64,000 bases of DNA from Azospirillum sp. OGB3 (GCF_014192915.1 NZ_JACHYN010000001.1:310001-374000); one strand, 5' to 3'. Shown: positions 19,773 through 29,389, counted from the first letter of the stretch. The notes: generated by a model not told the origin, from the letters alone. Made by a program: numbers and translations.

Positions 19773-21368
19773 ATGACTCATCGCGCCCTTTTCCCAGCAC
19801 GGCCGATGCCTCAACCGCCCACACTCACCGACCTCGCCGCCGCCTTGCGCCGGCCCGTGACGAGCGGGCGGGACCTGAAGGCCATCGAAACCCTCTGCGA
19901 GGCTTTTCTCGACCGACCCAGAGCCGAGCGGATGCGGGCGGCGCGCGAGTTGCCCCGGCTGACGCGGGGAGCGGACACCATCCTGCTGCTGTCGGCCATG
20001 GCCGCCGTATCCGGCGACCTGCGCTATTACGACGAGTTGCTCGACGCGGTGGAGGCCAACATCGCTCAATCCGGGCTGGAGGGGCTGCTGCACATCCACG
20101 CCGGCATCGGACGCCAACTCTTCCTGATGCGCATGCCCCCGGCCAGCCGCCCCGGCTTCTTCGAGGACCGGCAATTCCCCTTCTACCGCTGCATCCTCGA
20201 CGAGATCCGCCGCCGTCAGGCCATCGTCCCACCCGCCCGCCGTGCCGGGGGAGCGGACACCGGACGGGTCGTGCTGGTGACAAACCAGTTCCTCTCGCTG
20301 CGTCACCAGCCGTCGCGGGACCTGCTGTCCTACGCCGCCCTGCTGGAGGACCGCTGCGGGCGGGAGGTGGTGATCCTCAACACCAACATCATGCCGACAG
20401 AGGTGCACAGCCTGTTCGTGCCCTCCTTCGCGGCGTCGGTGGAGCCCGCCTTCTCCGGCGATCAGCGGATCGAGGCGGACGGGCGCGTCTATCGGATGCT
20501 GTCCTCCGTCGAGCCCTGCGTCAGCCCCGGCAAGATCGCCTGGTTCCTGGAGGCCATCGCGGCGCTCGACCCGGACGCGGTGCTGTCGCTCGGCGGGTCC
20601 TGCGTCGTGGCCGACCTGTTGGCCGGGACGCGCCCCACCCTGTGCATCCCGACCACCAGCGGGGCCGCCCTCTCGCTCGCCGACATCGTGCTGGATTTCG
20701 GTGGCGGCACCGCCCCCGCCCACGGGCCGCTGGCCCGGTCCTGGCGGCCCTTCCGCTTCCTGCACTCGCTGGCCGGGGCCGCACCGAGGAAAGAAGGATC
20801 GCGCGCCGCCTTCGGGCTCGACGAAGGCGCCTTCGTCTGCGCCGTCGTCGGCAACCGGCTGGACGATGAGGCGGACGGCGCCTTCCTCGCCATGCTGGAG
20901 GCGCTGTTCGACCGCGTGCCGCGCGCCGTCGCCGTCTTCGCCGGACACGCCGATGACCTGCCCCGGCGGCTGGCCGCGTCCCGCCACGTTGGGCGGCTGC
21001 GGTGCCTGGGCTATGTGTCGGACATGGGCGCCCTGCTGGCGGTCTGCGACGCCTATGTGAATCCCCGGCGGACCGGCGGGGGCGCCAGCGCCGCCGAGGC
21101 CCTGGTCGCCGGGGCGGTGCCGCTGTCGCTTCCCGGCGGCGATGTCGCCAGCGTCGTCGGCCCGCGCTTCACCCTCCCCGACTACGGCGCCTTCGTCGAG
21201 CGGCTGGCCGCTCTGGCCGCCGATCCCGCCGCCCTGGCCGCCGCCGCCGCGGAGGCCCGCGTCCAAGGGTCGCGGCGCAGCGGGCCGGATGAGGCCGCCG
21301 CCGCCCTGTCGCGCCATCTCGACGAGGCGACAACGCTGTTCCGCAGCCGGCGCTCGTCGGAGACGTGA
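19773..21368 (+). CDS. putative glycosyltransferase (GT4-like C-terminal domain)
   Basis: A 531-residue protein without signal peptide. The middle region (RVVLVTNQFLSLRHQPSRDLL, GREVVILNTNIMPTEVHSLF) looks like the N-terminal Rossmann domain of a GT-B glycosyltransferase, and the C-terminal part has RLRCLGYVSDMGALLAVCD and NPRRTGGGASAAEALVAGAV, matching the donor-sugar-binding block of GT4 enzymes. The first 130 residues are helical and unassigned. Donor and acceptor are unknown; no polysaccharide genes are adjacent. An internal Met at 19806 could be the true start, since the first Met is only 12 bases past the tRNA terminator. Confidence 0.66.
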   Translation: MTHRALFPARPMPQPPTLTDLAAALRRPVTSGRDLKAIETLCEAFLDRPRAERMRAARELPRLTRGADTILLLSAMAAVSGDLRYYDELLDAVEANIAQSGLEGLLHIHAGIGRQLFLMRMPPASRPGFFEDRQFPFYRCILDEIRRRQAIVPPARRAGGADTGRVVLVTNQFLSLRHQPSRDLLSYAALLEDRCGREVVILNTNIMPTEVHSLFVPSFAASVEPAFSGDQRIEADGRVYRMLSSVEPCVSPGKIAWFLEAIAALDPDAVLSLGGSCVVADLLAGTRPTLCIPTTSGAALSLADIVLDFGGGTAPAHGPLARSWRPFRFLHSLAGAAPRKEGSRAAFGLDEGAFVCAVVGNRLDDEADGAFLAMLEALFDRVPRAVAVFAGHADDLPRRLAASRHVGRLRCLGYVSDMGALLAVCDAYVNPRRTGGGASAAEALVAGAVPLSLPGGDVASVVGPRFTLPDYGAFVERLAALAADPAALAAAAAEARVQGSRRSGPDEAAAALSRHLDEATTLFRSRRSSET

Positions 21369-21537
21369 TCCGGGCGACCTGAGCCGGGCCGCCGCCGTCA
21401 ACCGCTTTATCGCACAGGCGGAGCAAACTCCCGGCTTGCTTTGGCGCCGGTGCCTTTCCAATATTCCGCGCTCCCCGACCGGGCGTCCGCTGGGACGCCA
21501 CGGCGGGTGTCTTATTTTCTGCAACGAGGACCTTTTC

Positions 21538-21966
21538 ATGCGCGCCTTCGACGGCCAGCATTCCGACAACGTCGCCATCAAGCGCACGCGGGAGCAGAAG
21601 CAGCTTCAGCTCCAGCAGTTGAAGGAGCAGCTCGCCACCCTGAAGTCCCACGCGGCCCCGGCGATCCGTGAAGCGCTGGTGAAGCGCATCGCCGAGCTGG
21701 ACGCGGAGATGCGCCAGCCGCCGAAGCCGCCGCGCGAAGGCCGCGGCGATGGTCCGCGTGGCGAGGGGCGCGGTCCCCGTGGCGACGGCCCGCGCGGTGA
21801 TGGTCCCCGTGGTGACGGCCCCCGCGGCGACCGTTCGCGCCGCGAGGGCTTCTCCCGCAGCGAGGCCTTCCGGTCGGACGGTCCCCGTAGTGACGGTCCC
21901 CGCGGCGAGGGTTCCCGTGGCGATGGCCCCCTTTCGCCCTTCGCCTCCCCGCGCCGCCGCGGCTGA
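21538..21966 (+). CDS. coiled-coil plus GDGPRG-repeat protein, unknown function
   Basis: A 142-residue protein with two parts. Residues 15-60 (KRTREQKQLQLQQLKEQLAT and on) form a predicted coiled coil. Residues 66-142 are a disordered, strongly basic tail made of about ten GDGPRG/GEGRGPRG-type units plus SxxFRSDGPRSD. The tail is encoded by 12-15-base DNA repeats (GGTCCCCGTGGCGAC-type). RG repeats commonly bind RNA, so an RNA-associated role is plausible but not shown. I do not recognise a named family. Confidence 0.7.
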   Translation: MRAFDGQHSDNVAIKRTREQKQLQLQQLKEQLATLKSHAAPAIREALVKRIAELDAEMRQPPKPPREGRGDGPRGEGRGPRGDGPRGDGPRGDGPRGDRSRREGFSRSEAFRSDGPRSDGPRGEGSRGDGPLSPFASPRRRG

Positions 21967-22012
21967 ACCGCGGAATCCGCCCTGACACGTCCAGCCCGAT
22001 GAGTCGCCAGCC

Positions 22013-22924
22013 GTGAGCGAAAACGCCACCCCCGCCCGCCGCCGCCTGTTCGATCAGGCGTGGCTCCTGATGATGTTGCCGCCGCTGTTCTGGTCGAGCA
22101 ACGCCGTCCTGGGCCGCGCGGTGTCGGGCGAGGTGCCGCCGGTCGGGCTGGCCTTCTGGCGCTGGACGCTGGGGATGCTGCTGGTGCTGCCCTTCGCGTG
22201 GCGGCACCTGCGGCACGACGCGCGGGCGCTGGCCGCCCAATGGCCGGTCGTGCTTCTGCTGTCGGCGCTCGGCATCGCCGTCTTCAACACCTTCCTCTAT
22301 GTCGGCCTGCACACCACCACGGCGCTGAACGCGGTGATGATGCAGTCCTCCATGCCGGTGCTGATCGTGCTGATGAGCCTGGCCCTGTTCGGCGACCGGG
22401 TGACCCCATTGCAAGGGGTGGGCATCGCCGTGTCGCTGGCCGGCGCCCTGACGCTGATCGCGCGGGGCGACCCGGCGGTGCTGATCGGTCTTCAGCTCGC
22501 CGCCGGGGATTTGTGGGTGCTGGCGGCGGTGCTCGGCTACGCCGCCTACACCGCCCTGCTGCGCCGCCGCCCGGCGGTGCACGGCCTCAGCTTCATCGCC
22601 GTCACCTTCGCGGGCGGCGCGGCGATGCTGCTGCCCTTCTACCTGTGGGAAAGCGTCGGCGGGAACCCCATGCCGATCACCCCGACGGCGCTGGGGGCGG
22701 TCGCCTATGTGGCGCTGTTTCCGTCGATCGCCGCCTATCTCTGCTTCAACCGCGCCGTGGCGCTGGTCGGCGCCAACACGGCGGGGATGTGCATCCATCT
22801 GATGCCGGTGTTCGGGAGCATCCTCGCCATCCTGTTCCTCGGCGAGCAGCCCCACCTCTACCACGCCGCCGGCATCGGCCTGATCGCGGCGGGCATCCTG
22901 CTGGCGACCCGCCGGAAGGGCTGA
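22013..22924 (+). CDS. EamA/DMT superfamily transporter
   Basis: A 303-residue protein with ten predicted membrane helices arranged as two EamA repeats (about residues 14-145 and 155-298); WSSNAVLGRAV and FWRWTLGMLLVLPFAW are the typical first-repeat motifs, and LGEQPHLYHAAGIGLIAAGILLATR the last. DMT carriers usually export metabolites or amino acids. The start is GTG. It converges on the TRAP transporter genes. Confidence 0.87.
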   Translation: MSENATPARRRLFDQAWLLMMLPPLFWSSNAVLGRAVSGEVPPVGLAFWRWTLGMLLVLPFAWRHLRHDARALAAQWPVVLLLSALGIAVFNTFLYVGLHTTTALNAVMMQSSMPVLIVLMSLALFGDRVTPLQGVGIAVSLAGALTLIARGDPAVLIGLQLAAGDLWVLAAVLGYAAYTALLRRRPAVHGLSFIAVTFAGGAAMLLPFYLWESVGGNPMPITPTALGAVAYVALFPSIAAYLCFNRAVALVGANTAGMCIHLMPVFGSILAILFLGEQPHLYHAAGIGLIAAGILLATRRKG

Positions 22925-22961
22925 GGCGGGGACGCACAAGGCGCCCCCGCGTCCGTCGCGC

Positions 22962-24248
22962 TCAGTAGCCCAGGCTGCGCGGCAGCCAGAGCGCCAGACC
23001 TGGGAAGACCACCACCGCGGCCAGCGCCAGGAACATCGCCAGGATCAGCCAGCCGACCCAGCGCACCGTGGCTTCCATGGTGGTGCCGGCGATCTTGCAG
23101 GTGACCATCAGGTTGACGGCCATCGGCGGCGAGAACTGGCCGATCGCCAGCTTCATCGTCAGGATCACGCCGAACCACACCAGGTCCCAATTGAAGTGGT
23201 TGGCGATGGGCACCAGGATCGGCAGCAGGATCAGGAAGGTGGACACCCCGTCCAGGAACATCCCGATCACCACCAGCGCCGCGATCAGCAGGGCGAGAAC
23301 GCCGTACTGCCCGATGCCCAGATCGACGATGCCCCGGGCGATGGGGTCGATGACGCCCAGCGTTCCGGTCGCCCAGGCGAAGACGCCGGCCAGGGCCACC
23401 ACCATCAGGATGATCGCGGAGATCTCCGCCGACTCCACCAGCACGTCGTAGACCATGCGCAGGGTCAGCGTCCGATAGATGAAGAAGCCGACGAACAGGC
23501 CGTAGACCGCGGCCACCACCGCCGCCTCGGTCGGGGTGAACAGGCCGGCGCGCATGCCGCCCAGGATGACCACCGGCGCCATCAGGCCCCAAATCGCCTC
23601 CTTGAAGGCCTTCCAGATCGACGGGCGTTTCTCGCCCTCTCGCGCGACCTCGCCGAAGCCGTTGCGGCGCGACATCCAGACCGCCGGGATGACCAGGGCC
23701 AGTCCGGCCAGAATGCCGGGGATCATGCCCGCCGCGAACAGGGCCGGGACCGACGCCTGCGGCACCATCACGCTGTAGATGATGAAGGCGATGGAGGGCG
23801 GGATCAGGATGTCGGTCGCCGCCGCGGCACCGATGACGCTGGCGGTGAAGGCCCGCGGGTAGCCTTCGCGCAGCATGGCCGCGGTCATCACCGCCCCCAC
23901 CGCGGCGGAGGTCGCCGGGCCGGAGCCGGAAATGCCGCCCATGAACATCGCCACGATGATGGCCACCGCCGGCAGGGCACCCTGCCGCTTGCCGATGACG
24001 GCCAGCGCGAACTTCACCAGCCGCTCCGCCACGCCCGACCGCTCGAAAATCAGCCCGGTCAGGACGAACATGGGGATGGCGAGCAGCGGGTATTTCGCCA
24101 TGCCGGTGTAGACGGTGGTCGGCAGCGACATGATGCCGAGGCCGGCGACGCCGATCACCACCGCGCCGGCCAGCGCCAGCGCCGCGCCGATGGGCACGCC
24201 GGCGATCAGCAGCGCGAAGAATCCGCCGAACAGCAGCGCGGTGATCAT
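22962..24248 (-). CDS. dctM: TRAP transporter large permease
   Basis: A 428-residue DctM-type subunit with about 12 hydrophobic helices: MITALLFGGFFALLIAGVPI at the start, the conserved GGISGSGPATSAAVGAV and AAATDILIPPSIAFIIYSV, and MFLDGVSTFLILLPILVPIA in the second half. It forms the sodium-driven channel of a TRAP uptake system. The start overlaps the dctQ stop by four bases (ATGA). The much longer open frame upstream runs through dctQ and dctP in another frame and is not coding. Confidence 0.93.
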   Translation of the reverse strand: MITALLFGGFFALLIAGVPIGAALALAGAVVIGVAGLGIMSLPTTVYTGMAKYPLLAIPMFVLTGLIFERSGVAERLVKFALAVIGKRQGALPAVAIIVAMFMGGISGSGPATSAAVGAVMTAAMLREGYPRAFTASVIGAAAATDILIPPSIAFIIYSVMVPQASVPALFAAGMIPGILAGLALVIPAVWMSRRNGFGEVAREGEKRPSIWKAFKEAIWGLMAPVVILGGMRAGLFTPTEAAVVAAVYGLFVGFFIYRTLTLRMVYDVLVESAEISAIILMVVALAGVFAWATGTLGVIDPIARGIVDLGIGQYGVLALLIAALVVIGMFLDGVSTFLILLPILVPIANHFNWDLVWFGVILTMKLAIGQFSPPMAVNLMVTCKIAGTTMEATVRWVGWLILAMFLALAAVVVFPGLALWLPRSLGY

Positions 24249-24751
24249 TGCTCGTCCCCCCGCGCGACGCGGATGCCGCGGCCCAGCGCCCGCAGCACGA
24301 TCACCACCGACAGAACCGGCAGCCAGATCGAGTAGATCCACTGCGGCACGCCCAGACCGGGCGACGTCTCCTCGAACCGGTACTCGTCCCAGACCATCCG
24401 CGAGCCGTAGACGGCCAGCCCCAGGAAGACCAGCGCCGTGATGGCGATGGCGAACAGCTCGGCCCGGCGGCGCATCATCGGGCGCAGCCGGTCCACGAAA
24501 TAGGTGATGCGGATGTGATGGTTGCGCACGACCGCGACCGAGGCGCCGAGCATGGTCATCACGACCATCAGGGCGATGGCGTACTCCTCCGTGAAGGCGA
24601 GCGAGATGTTGGTCAGATAGCGCGTGATCACGTTGGCGAAGGTGATCACCCCCATCGCCGCGATGGCCAGCGCCGCCAGCGCCTCCTCGATCCGGATGGG
24701 AACGCGCGGGCGCGGCTCTTCGCGCCGCGTCAGTTCGGGGTCTTCGGTCAT
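24245..24751 (-). CDS. dctQ: TRAP transporter small permease
   Basis: A 168-residue DctQ with four membrane helices. IEEALAALAIAAMGVITFANVITRY is the typical first helix, and FTEEYAIALMVVMTMLGASVAVVRNHHIRI the second with the conserved NxHIRI. It scaffolds DctM. It lies 105 bases downstream of the binding-protein gene and is coupled to dctM. Confidence 0.92.
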   Translation of the reverse strand: MTEDPELTRREEPRPRVPIRIEEALAALAIAAMGVITFANVITRYLTNISLAFTEEYAIALMVVMTMLGASVAVVRNHHIRITYFVDRLRPMMRRRAELFAIAITALVFLGLAVYGSRMVWDEYRFEETSPGLGVPQWIYSIWLPVLSVVIVLRALGRGIRVARGDEQ

Positions 24752-24856
24752 GAACGGGTTCTCTGGACGGGGACGGGCGGGCTGGAGCGGACTTTGGAAA
24801 GGAATGACGCCCGTCCGTTGGCCGCCGGAGCGGAAGCGGACGGGCGCCGGGCAGGC

Positions 24857-25894
24857 TTACTTGCGGCCGGCGATCGAGGTCTCCGCGGCCTTCACGAGGT
24901 CGGGGCCGATGGTCTTGGCCCACTTGTCGTAGACGGCGCGGGTGGCGGCCTGGAAGGCCTTCTGCTGCTCGGGCGTGAGCTGCACGACCGCCACGCCCTG
25001 GCCGGCCAACTCCTTCAGCAGGCTGTCGTCCTGGGCGGTGATGCCCTTGCGGGCGATGGCGACCTCCTCCGCGGCGGCCTGGACGGCGGCGGCGCGCACC
25101 GCCTCCTGGTCCTCCTTGGACCAGCTGTTCCAGACCTCCTTGTTGACCACGAAGATCAGCGGGTCGGCGACGTAGCCCCACAGGGTCAGGTGCTTCTGGC
25201 CGAGCGTCGGCAGCTTGGCGGCGGTGAAGACGGCAACCGGGTTCTCCTGCCCGTCGACGGCGCCGGTGGACAGGGCGGGCTGCGCGTCGGCCCAGCTCAT
25301 CTGCGTCGGGTTGGCGCCCAGCGCGGTGAAGGTGTCGAGGTAGAGCGGCGAGCCGACGACACGGATCTTCAGGCCCTTCAAATCCTCCGGCTTGCTGATG
25401 GCGTGCTTGGAGTTGGAGACCTCGCGGAAGCCGTTCTCGCCCCAGGCCAGCGGCACCACGTCCTTGGTGGCGAGCAGGTCGAACAGCTGCTTGCCGACCG
25501 GTCCCTGGGTCAGCGCGTCCATCGCCTTGTGATCGGGCATCAGGAAGGGCAGCGAGAAGAGGTTCAGCTCCTTCACCTGCGGCGACCAGTTGATGGTGGA
25601 GCCCACGGCCATGTCGATCACGCCCTGGCGCAGAGCGGTGAATTCCTTGGTCTGGTCGCCGTTCACCAGGGCGGAGCCGGGATACATCTTCACATTGATG
25701 CGCCCGTTGGTCTTCTCCTTGACCAGCTCGGCCCAGCGGTCGCCGCCGATGCCCCAGGGGAACGGCTTGCCCAGCACGGTGGACAGCTTGTACTCGGCCT
25801 TGTAATCCGCCGCCGCAGCACCGCTGGCGACCACGCCCGGCAGAACCATGGCGGCCAGCGCCAGACCGGCGAACAGCGCCTTCATCGACTTCAT
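24857..25894 (-). CDS. dctP: TRAP transporter solute-binding protein (DctP family)
   Basis: A 345-residue periplasmic receptor with a signal peptide (residues 1-28, cleavage near AAA-DYK). The arginine that binds carboxylate ligands lies in LKIRVVGSPLYLDTFTALGANP, and the region WADAQPALSTGAVDGQENPVAVF is a DctP hallmark. A GGAGG lies eight bases upstream of the start. The ligand is probably a C4- or other organic acid, but cannot be fixed by eye. Confidence 0.9.
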   Translation of the reverse strand: MKSMKALFAGLALAAMVLPGVVASGAAAADYKAEYKLSTVLGKPFPWGIGGDRWAELVKEKTNGRINVKMYPGSALVNGDQTKEFTALRQGVIDMAVGSTINWSPQVKELNLFSLPFLMPDHKAMDALTQGPVGKQLFDLLATKDVVPLAWGENGFREVSNSKHAISKPEDLKGLKIRVVGSPLYLDTFTALGANPTQMSWADAQPALSTGAVDGQENPVAVFTAAKLPTLGQKHLTLWGYVADPLIFVVNKEVWNSWSKEDQEAVRAAAVQAAAEEVAIARKGITAQDDSLLKELAGQGVAVVQLTPEQQKAFQAATRAVYDKWAKTIGPDLVKAAETSIAGRK

Positions 25895-26010
25895 TCTTGT
25901 TTCCTCCCGCATACCGCAAACGAAAGATCGGACCGGGATCGTACAGAGGCACGCACGTCTGTTCCACGCGGAATTTGACGGCCCGCCCCCAAGCCTGGGA
26001 CAATGCGGGC

Positions 26011-26667
26011 ATGCAAATGCGGATGTTCCCAATAATCGGGGTTTTGGCGTTGGCGCTGGCCCTTCCCGCGGGGGCGGCCCTGGCGCAATCGGCAGCGCCC
26101 GCCGTCCCGCTCGGTCCCAACCCCAGCGAATGCGAGATCCAGGCCGCCCTGTTCGGCGCCGCCGGACCCGGCTGCCCATCCATCGTGATGAAGCGCCCGC
26201 CGCCCCCGCCCGTCACGGCGGCATCGCCCCCCGCCCCCGCTGCCGCACCGACTCCCGCCCCGGTGGCGGTGCCCACCCTGCCCGGGCCACCGCCGGATCC
26301 GCCTGTCGCGGCGCTGAAGGCCGGGCTGCGCGCCGCCTTCCGGATCGGCTTCGACTTCAACTCGGCGCGCATCCGCCCGGAATCGCGGGCGGTGCTCGAC
26401 CGCATCGGCGCGGTGATGACGGCGCCGGAGGCGGCGACCGCCCGCTTCCGCATCGTCGGCCACACCGACGCGGTGGGCGGCGACGCGGCCAACCGGGCGC
26501 TGTCGCAGCGCCGGGCCGAGGCGGTGGCGGATTATCTGGCGGACCAGCACGGCGTGCGCCGCGACCGGCTGGACACCGCCGGGATGGGCGCGCGGGAACC
26601 GCTGCTGCCCAAAAAGCCGAAGGCCGCGGAGAACCGGCGGGTGGAGATCGTCAATCTGGGCGGGTGA
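26011..26667 (+). CDS. OmpA-domain peptidoglycan-associated exported protein
   Basis: A 218-residue protein with a signal peptide (MFPIIGVLALALALPAGAALA after a short start), a cysteine pair (C38 and C52 or so), a Pro/Ala-rich linker (68-100), and an OmpA-like domain: IGFDFNSARIRPESRAVLDRI, VGHTDAVGGDAANRALSQRRAEAV and AENRRVEIV. The HTD and NRRVE residues contact peptidoglycan. It probably anchors something to the cell wall. The next gene is the type VI set on the other strand. Confidence 0.85.
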   Translation: MQMRMFPIIGVLALALALPAGAALAQSAAPAVPLGPNPSECEIQAALFGAAGPGCPSIVMKRPPPPPVTAASPPAPAAAPTPAPVAVPTLPGPPPDPPVAALKAGLRAAFRIGFDFNSARIRPESRAVLDRIGAVMTAPEAATARFRIVGHTDAVGGDAANRALSQRRAEAVADYLADQHGVRRDRLDTAGMGAREPLLPKKPKAAENRRVEIVNLGG

Positions 26668-26673
26668 GGGCTG

Positions 26674-26713
26674 TTCTCCTCCCCCTGCGAAGCGGGGGGA
26701 GGTTGGGAGGGGA
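26674..26713. repeat. GC-rich palindromic intergenic repeat, partial copy D
   Basis: A single hairpin half (CTCCCCCTGCGAAGCGGGGG and GAGGTTGGGAGGGGA) related to the full copies at 15054, 32600 and 59870. It lies between convergent genes, directly after the OmpA-domain gene. Confidence 0.65.
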
Positions 26714-26734
26714 GCTCGACGCTTGAACCTTCCC

Positions 26735-27379
26735 CTACCCGTCGAGGTCGTCCCAGCCCCGCCGCTCCCAGGCGCCGTCGATGAAGGCGGCGGCGCGGGA
26801 CGAGCGCGGCAGGCCGCAGCAGGTCAGCACCGAGGGCGGAACCCGCCCGCCGCCGCGGCTCCACCACAGGCTGGCGCGGGGCGGCAGCGGGCCGACGCGC
26901 TCCTCGACCAAGGTGGCGACGGTGGGGTCGGCGCCGTTGGGCTCCGGGCGGCCCAGGATCGCCATGCGGGCGGGCAAAGCGTCCACGTCGGCCCCGGCGC
27001 GGCAGGCGTCGGCGGCGATGGATTCCGCGCGGGTGAACCAGTGCAGGCAGGCCACGGGCACCACCGCGAGGTCGGTGCCGTAGGGCAGCGTGCCGACGAT
27101 GGTGAAGGGGTACTGCCGGCCCACCCGGTCGGCGCTGGGCATCATGATGCCGGCCAGCGGCGGCTCCCCGCACAGGCCGGGGGACAGGGCGAAACGCCAG
27201 ACCGGGGCCGACTGGAACAGCCGCTCCCAGGGCGAGCCCAGCTGGCGCACCGCCGCGTCCAGAACCTCCGTCAGCCAGGCGTCCCAGGGAAGCAGCACGC
27301 CGCGCGGCAGGCCGTAGCCCACGAAATCACCGCGCGCCGGCACCTTCCCGTGGAAGCCCACCGCGAAACCGGGGCTCAT
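26735..27379 (-). CDS. tagF: type VI secretion-associated protein TagF
   Basis: A 214-residue TagF/ImpM (DUF2094) protein. The family start GFHGKVPARGDFVGYGLPRG, then WDAWLTEVLDAA, and PLAGIMMPSADRVGRQYPFTI are diagnostic. TagF restrains type VI secretion after translation by binding the Fha scaffold. It is the last gene of a three-gene set and shares one base with the tssM stop (TGATG). Confidence 0.92.
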   Translation of the reverse strand: MSPGFAVGFHGKVPARGDFVGYGLPRGVLLPWDAWLTEVLDAAVRQLGSPWERLFQSAPVWRFALSPGLCGEPPLAGIMMPSADRVGRQYPFTIVGTLPYGTDLAVVPVACLHWFTRAESIAADACRAGADVDALPARMAILGRPEPNGADPTVATLVEERVGPLPPRASLWWSRGGGRVPPSVLTCCGLPRSSRAAAFIDGAWERRGWDDLDG

Positions 27380-29379
27380 CAGCCAGCCCCGCCGTTGTTG
27401 GGAGTGCGGGGCATCGGCGCGGTCGGCTGGCCCAGCACGTCGAGGACGCGCGACACCAGCGCCTCGTCCGGCGGCACCGGGGCGAAGCCGGCCTCGACCA
27501 GCGCCGCCAGATGGTCGCCGAGCGCCCGGCGCTCCGCCTCATGGGCGGTGCCGGGGAGCGTGCGTTGCCAGTCGGCGGCCAGCCATTCGGCCAGAACCGC
27601 CGGGTCCAGCGGCTCCCGCCCGCCGATCATGGCGTAGGCGCGCAGGCTCTGCCGCAGCAGGTCGGGCCGCGCCCAGCCGGTGCGCAGCTGCTCCTCCAGC
27701 CGGAGCACGATGCGCGACAGGAACACGCTGCGCAGCGCCCGCCGGTAGACGTCCTCGGCGGGCAGGCCGACGCGCTCCCCCTGCGACAGGCCGAAGCCGA
27801 GCAGGGACGCCCGCCGTTCCGCCCGCTCCGTCCAGCCGGCCGGCAGGGCGCGCAGCGCGTCGAGCGCCGGCAGGACGGCCAGGAAGTCGGAATCCTCCAC
27901 CCGCGTCAGCGAGCGCGGCGGGGTGTCGAGGGCGCGCAGCCGCTCCTCCGCCACCGCCACGGCGGCCTCCGCCCGCGCCAGCAATGCCTCGTTGGCGCGG
28001 TGGCTGCTCAGCCCGGCCAGCCCGAGCAGCAGACCCGCCGCCGCCGTCCCGCCGAGCGCCCAGACGTGCCGCCGCCGCCGCGCCCGCTCCAGCGCGCGGT
28101 CCACCCCGACCATGTTGGCCTCGGGGAAGACCACCTCGGGCAGCAGGCGTTCCAGGAAGAAGGTCTGGGCCGGCGATTCCGCGGAGGCGCCGGGCTGGGT
28201 GGCGCTGGTCAGATAGATGCCGCGCAGCAGCGGCACCGCCTCGTCGGCCTCGGCGGTGAAGGCGGTGTCGACGAGGTCGGCCAAAGCCGCCTCGAAGCCC
28301 GCCATGCGCAGCGGGAAGGCGAAGGCGTCGCCGCGCCGCTGGATGTCCGGCTCCTGGTGCAGCCGTTCGGGCAGCCGCTCCTCCAGCCGGCGCAGCAGCG
28401 CCGCGTATTGCGCGTGGAAACTGGCCAGCGGGCCGGGCGGCGCGTCCTCCACCGGGAAGGTGATGCCCCAGATCTGGGCGCGCTCCGCCCGGTCCAGCGG
28501 GTCGAAATAGGTGGTGAAGCCGTCGACGAGGTCGGCCTTGGTGCACAGCAGATAGACCGGCACGCGGATGCCGAGATGGGCGCGCAGCTCGCCCAGCCTC
28601 TGGCGGATGGTGATGGCGTGGTTGTGCCGCTCCGCGTCGCTCCAGGAGGCGAGGTCGGTCAGGCTGATGGTCAGAAGCACGCCGTTCACCGGCTGGCGCG
28701 GGCGGTGCTCCTTCAACAGGTCGAGCAGGCCGGACCAGACGCGGCCGTCGATGGCCCGGCGGCTGTCCTGGGTGGTGTAGCGGCCCGCCGTGTCGATCAG
28801 CACCGCCTCGTCGGTGAACCACCAGTCGCAGTTGCGGGTGCCGCCGAGATTCTGCACCGGCATGCCGTCCAGCCCGCCGCCCAGCGCCGCGCCCAGCCGG
28901 GCGTTGGCCAGCGCCGTGGTCTTGCCCGAGCCGGGGGCGCCGATCACCAGGTACCAGGGAAGCTGGTAGAGGTACTGGCCGCCCCAGCGCGCGCCGAAGC
29001 GCTGCGTCTTCAGCCGGTCGATCACCGCGTCCAGCCGCTCGCGCACCGTGCCCAGCTCGTCCAGCGACGCCTTCAGCTCGGGGTCGCGCGACGCCGCCAA
29101 CGCCTCGACAAAGCGGGCGTTGGCCGCACTCTGCCGGCCGTCCTCGTGCCGGTTCAGCGCGTACCACAGGCCGAGCAGGGCCAGCGCCGGCAGCAGGCGG
29201 GCGAGGCCGCCGAAGCCGAGCAGCGGCATCACCGCCCAGCCGAGCAGCCCGACCGACAGGGCGACCGCGAGCGTGGTCCACCAGCGCAGGCGCGGCGCCA
29301 TCGCCGGATCGGCGCGGCGGGACCGGTTGCGGTTGCGGGAACGGGAGTCGGGGCGGGTGCGCGGGGACGCTTCGCTCAT
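27379..29379 (-). CDS. tssM: short TssM/IcmF-like type VI secretion ATPase
   Basis: A 666-residue protein (677 if the Met at 29412 is used, which would overlap tssL by 23 bases). An Arg-rich N-terminus leads to two membrane helices (about 34-75), a cytoplasmic GTPase-like domain with Walker A GAPGSGKTTAL near residue 147, LIDTAGRYTT and TISLTDLASWS, and a third helix (WALGGTAAAGLLLGLAGL) near 430. The protein then ends after about 200 residues. Full-length TssM is 1,100-1,200 residues, so the C-terminal periplasmic part that contacts TssJ appears to be missing. The reading frame ends cleanly in tagF, so this is not an obvious frameshift. Confidence 0.85.
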   Translation of the reverse strand: MSEASPRTRPDSRSRNRNRSRRADPAMAPRLRWWTTLAVALSVGLLGWAVMPLLGFGGLARLLPALALLGLWYALNRHEDGRQSAANARFVEALAASRDPELKASLDELGTVRERLDAVIDRLKTQRFGARWGGQYLYQLPWYLVIGAPGSGKTTALANARLGAALGGGLDGMPVQNLGGTRNCDWWFTDEAVLIDTAGRYTTQDSRRAIDGRVWSGLLDLLKEHRPRQPVNGVLLTISLTDLASWSDAERHNHAITIRQRLGELRAHLGIRVPVYLLCTKADLVDGFTTYFDPLDRAERAQIWGITFPVEDAPPGPLASFHAQYAALLRRLEERLPERLHQEPDIQRRGDAFAFPLRMAGFEAALADLVDTAFTAEADEAVPLLRGIYLTSATQPGASAESPAQTFFLERLLPEVVFPEANMVGVDRALERARRRRHVWALGGTAAAGLLLGLAGLSSHRANEALLARAEAAVAVAEERLRALDTPPRSLTRVEDSDFLAVLPALDALRALPAGWTERAERRASLLGFGLSQGERVGLPAEDVYRRALRSVFLSRIVLRLEEQLRTGWARPDLLRQSLRAYAMIGGREPLDPAVLAEWLAADWQRTLPGTAHEAERRALGDHLAALVEAGFAPVPPDEALVSRVLDVLGQPTAPMPRTPNNGGAG

Positions 29380-29389
29380 GGACCGCGGC

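Noticed and set aside
22962..26492. A 1176-codon minus-strand frame suggesting a giant fused TRAP permease
   Set aside because: Real dctQ and dctP genes occupy other frames of the upstream part with normal starts and couplings, so only the last 428 codons are real.
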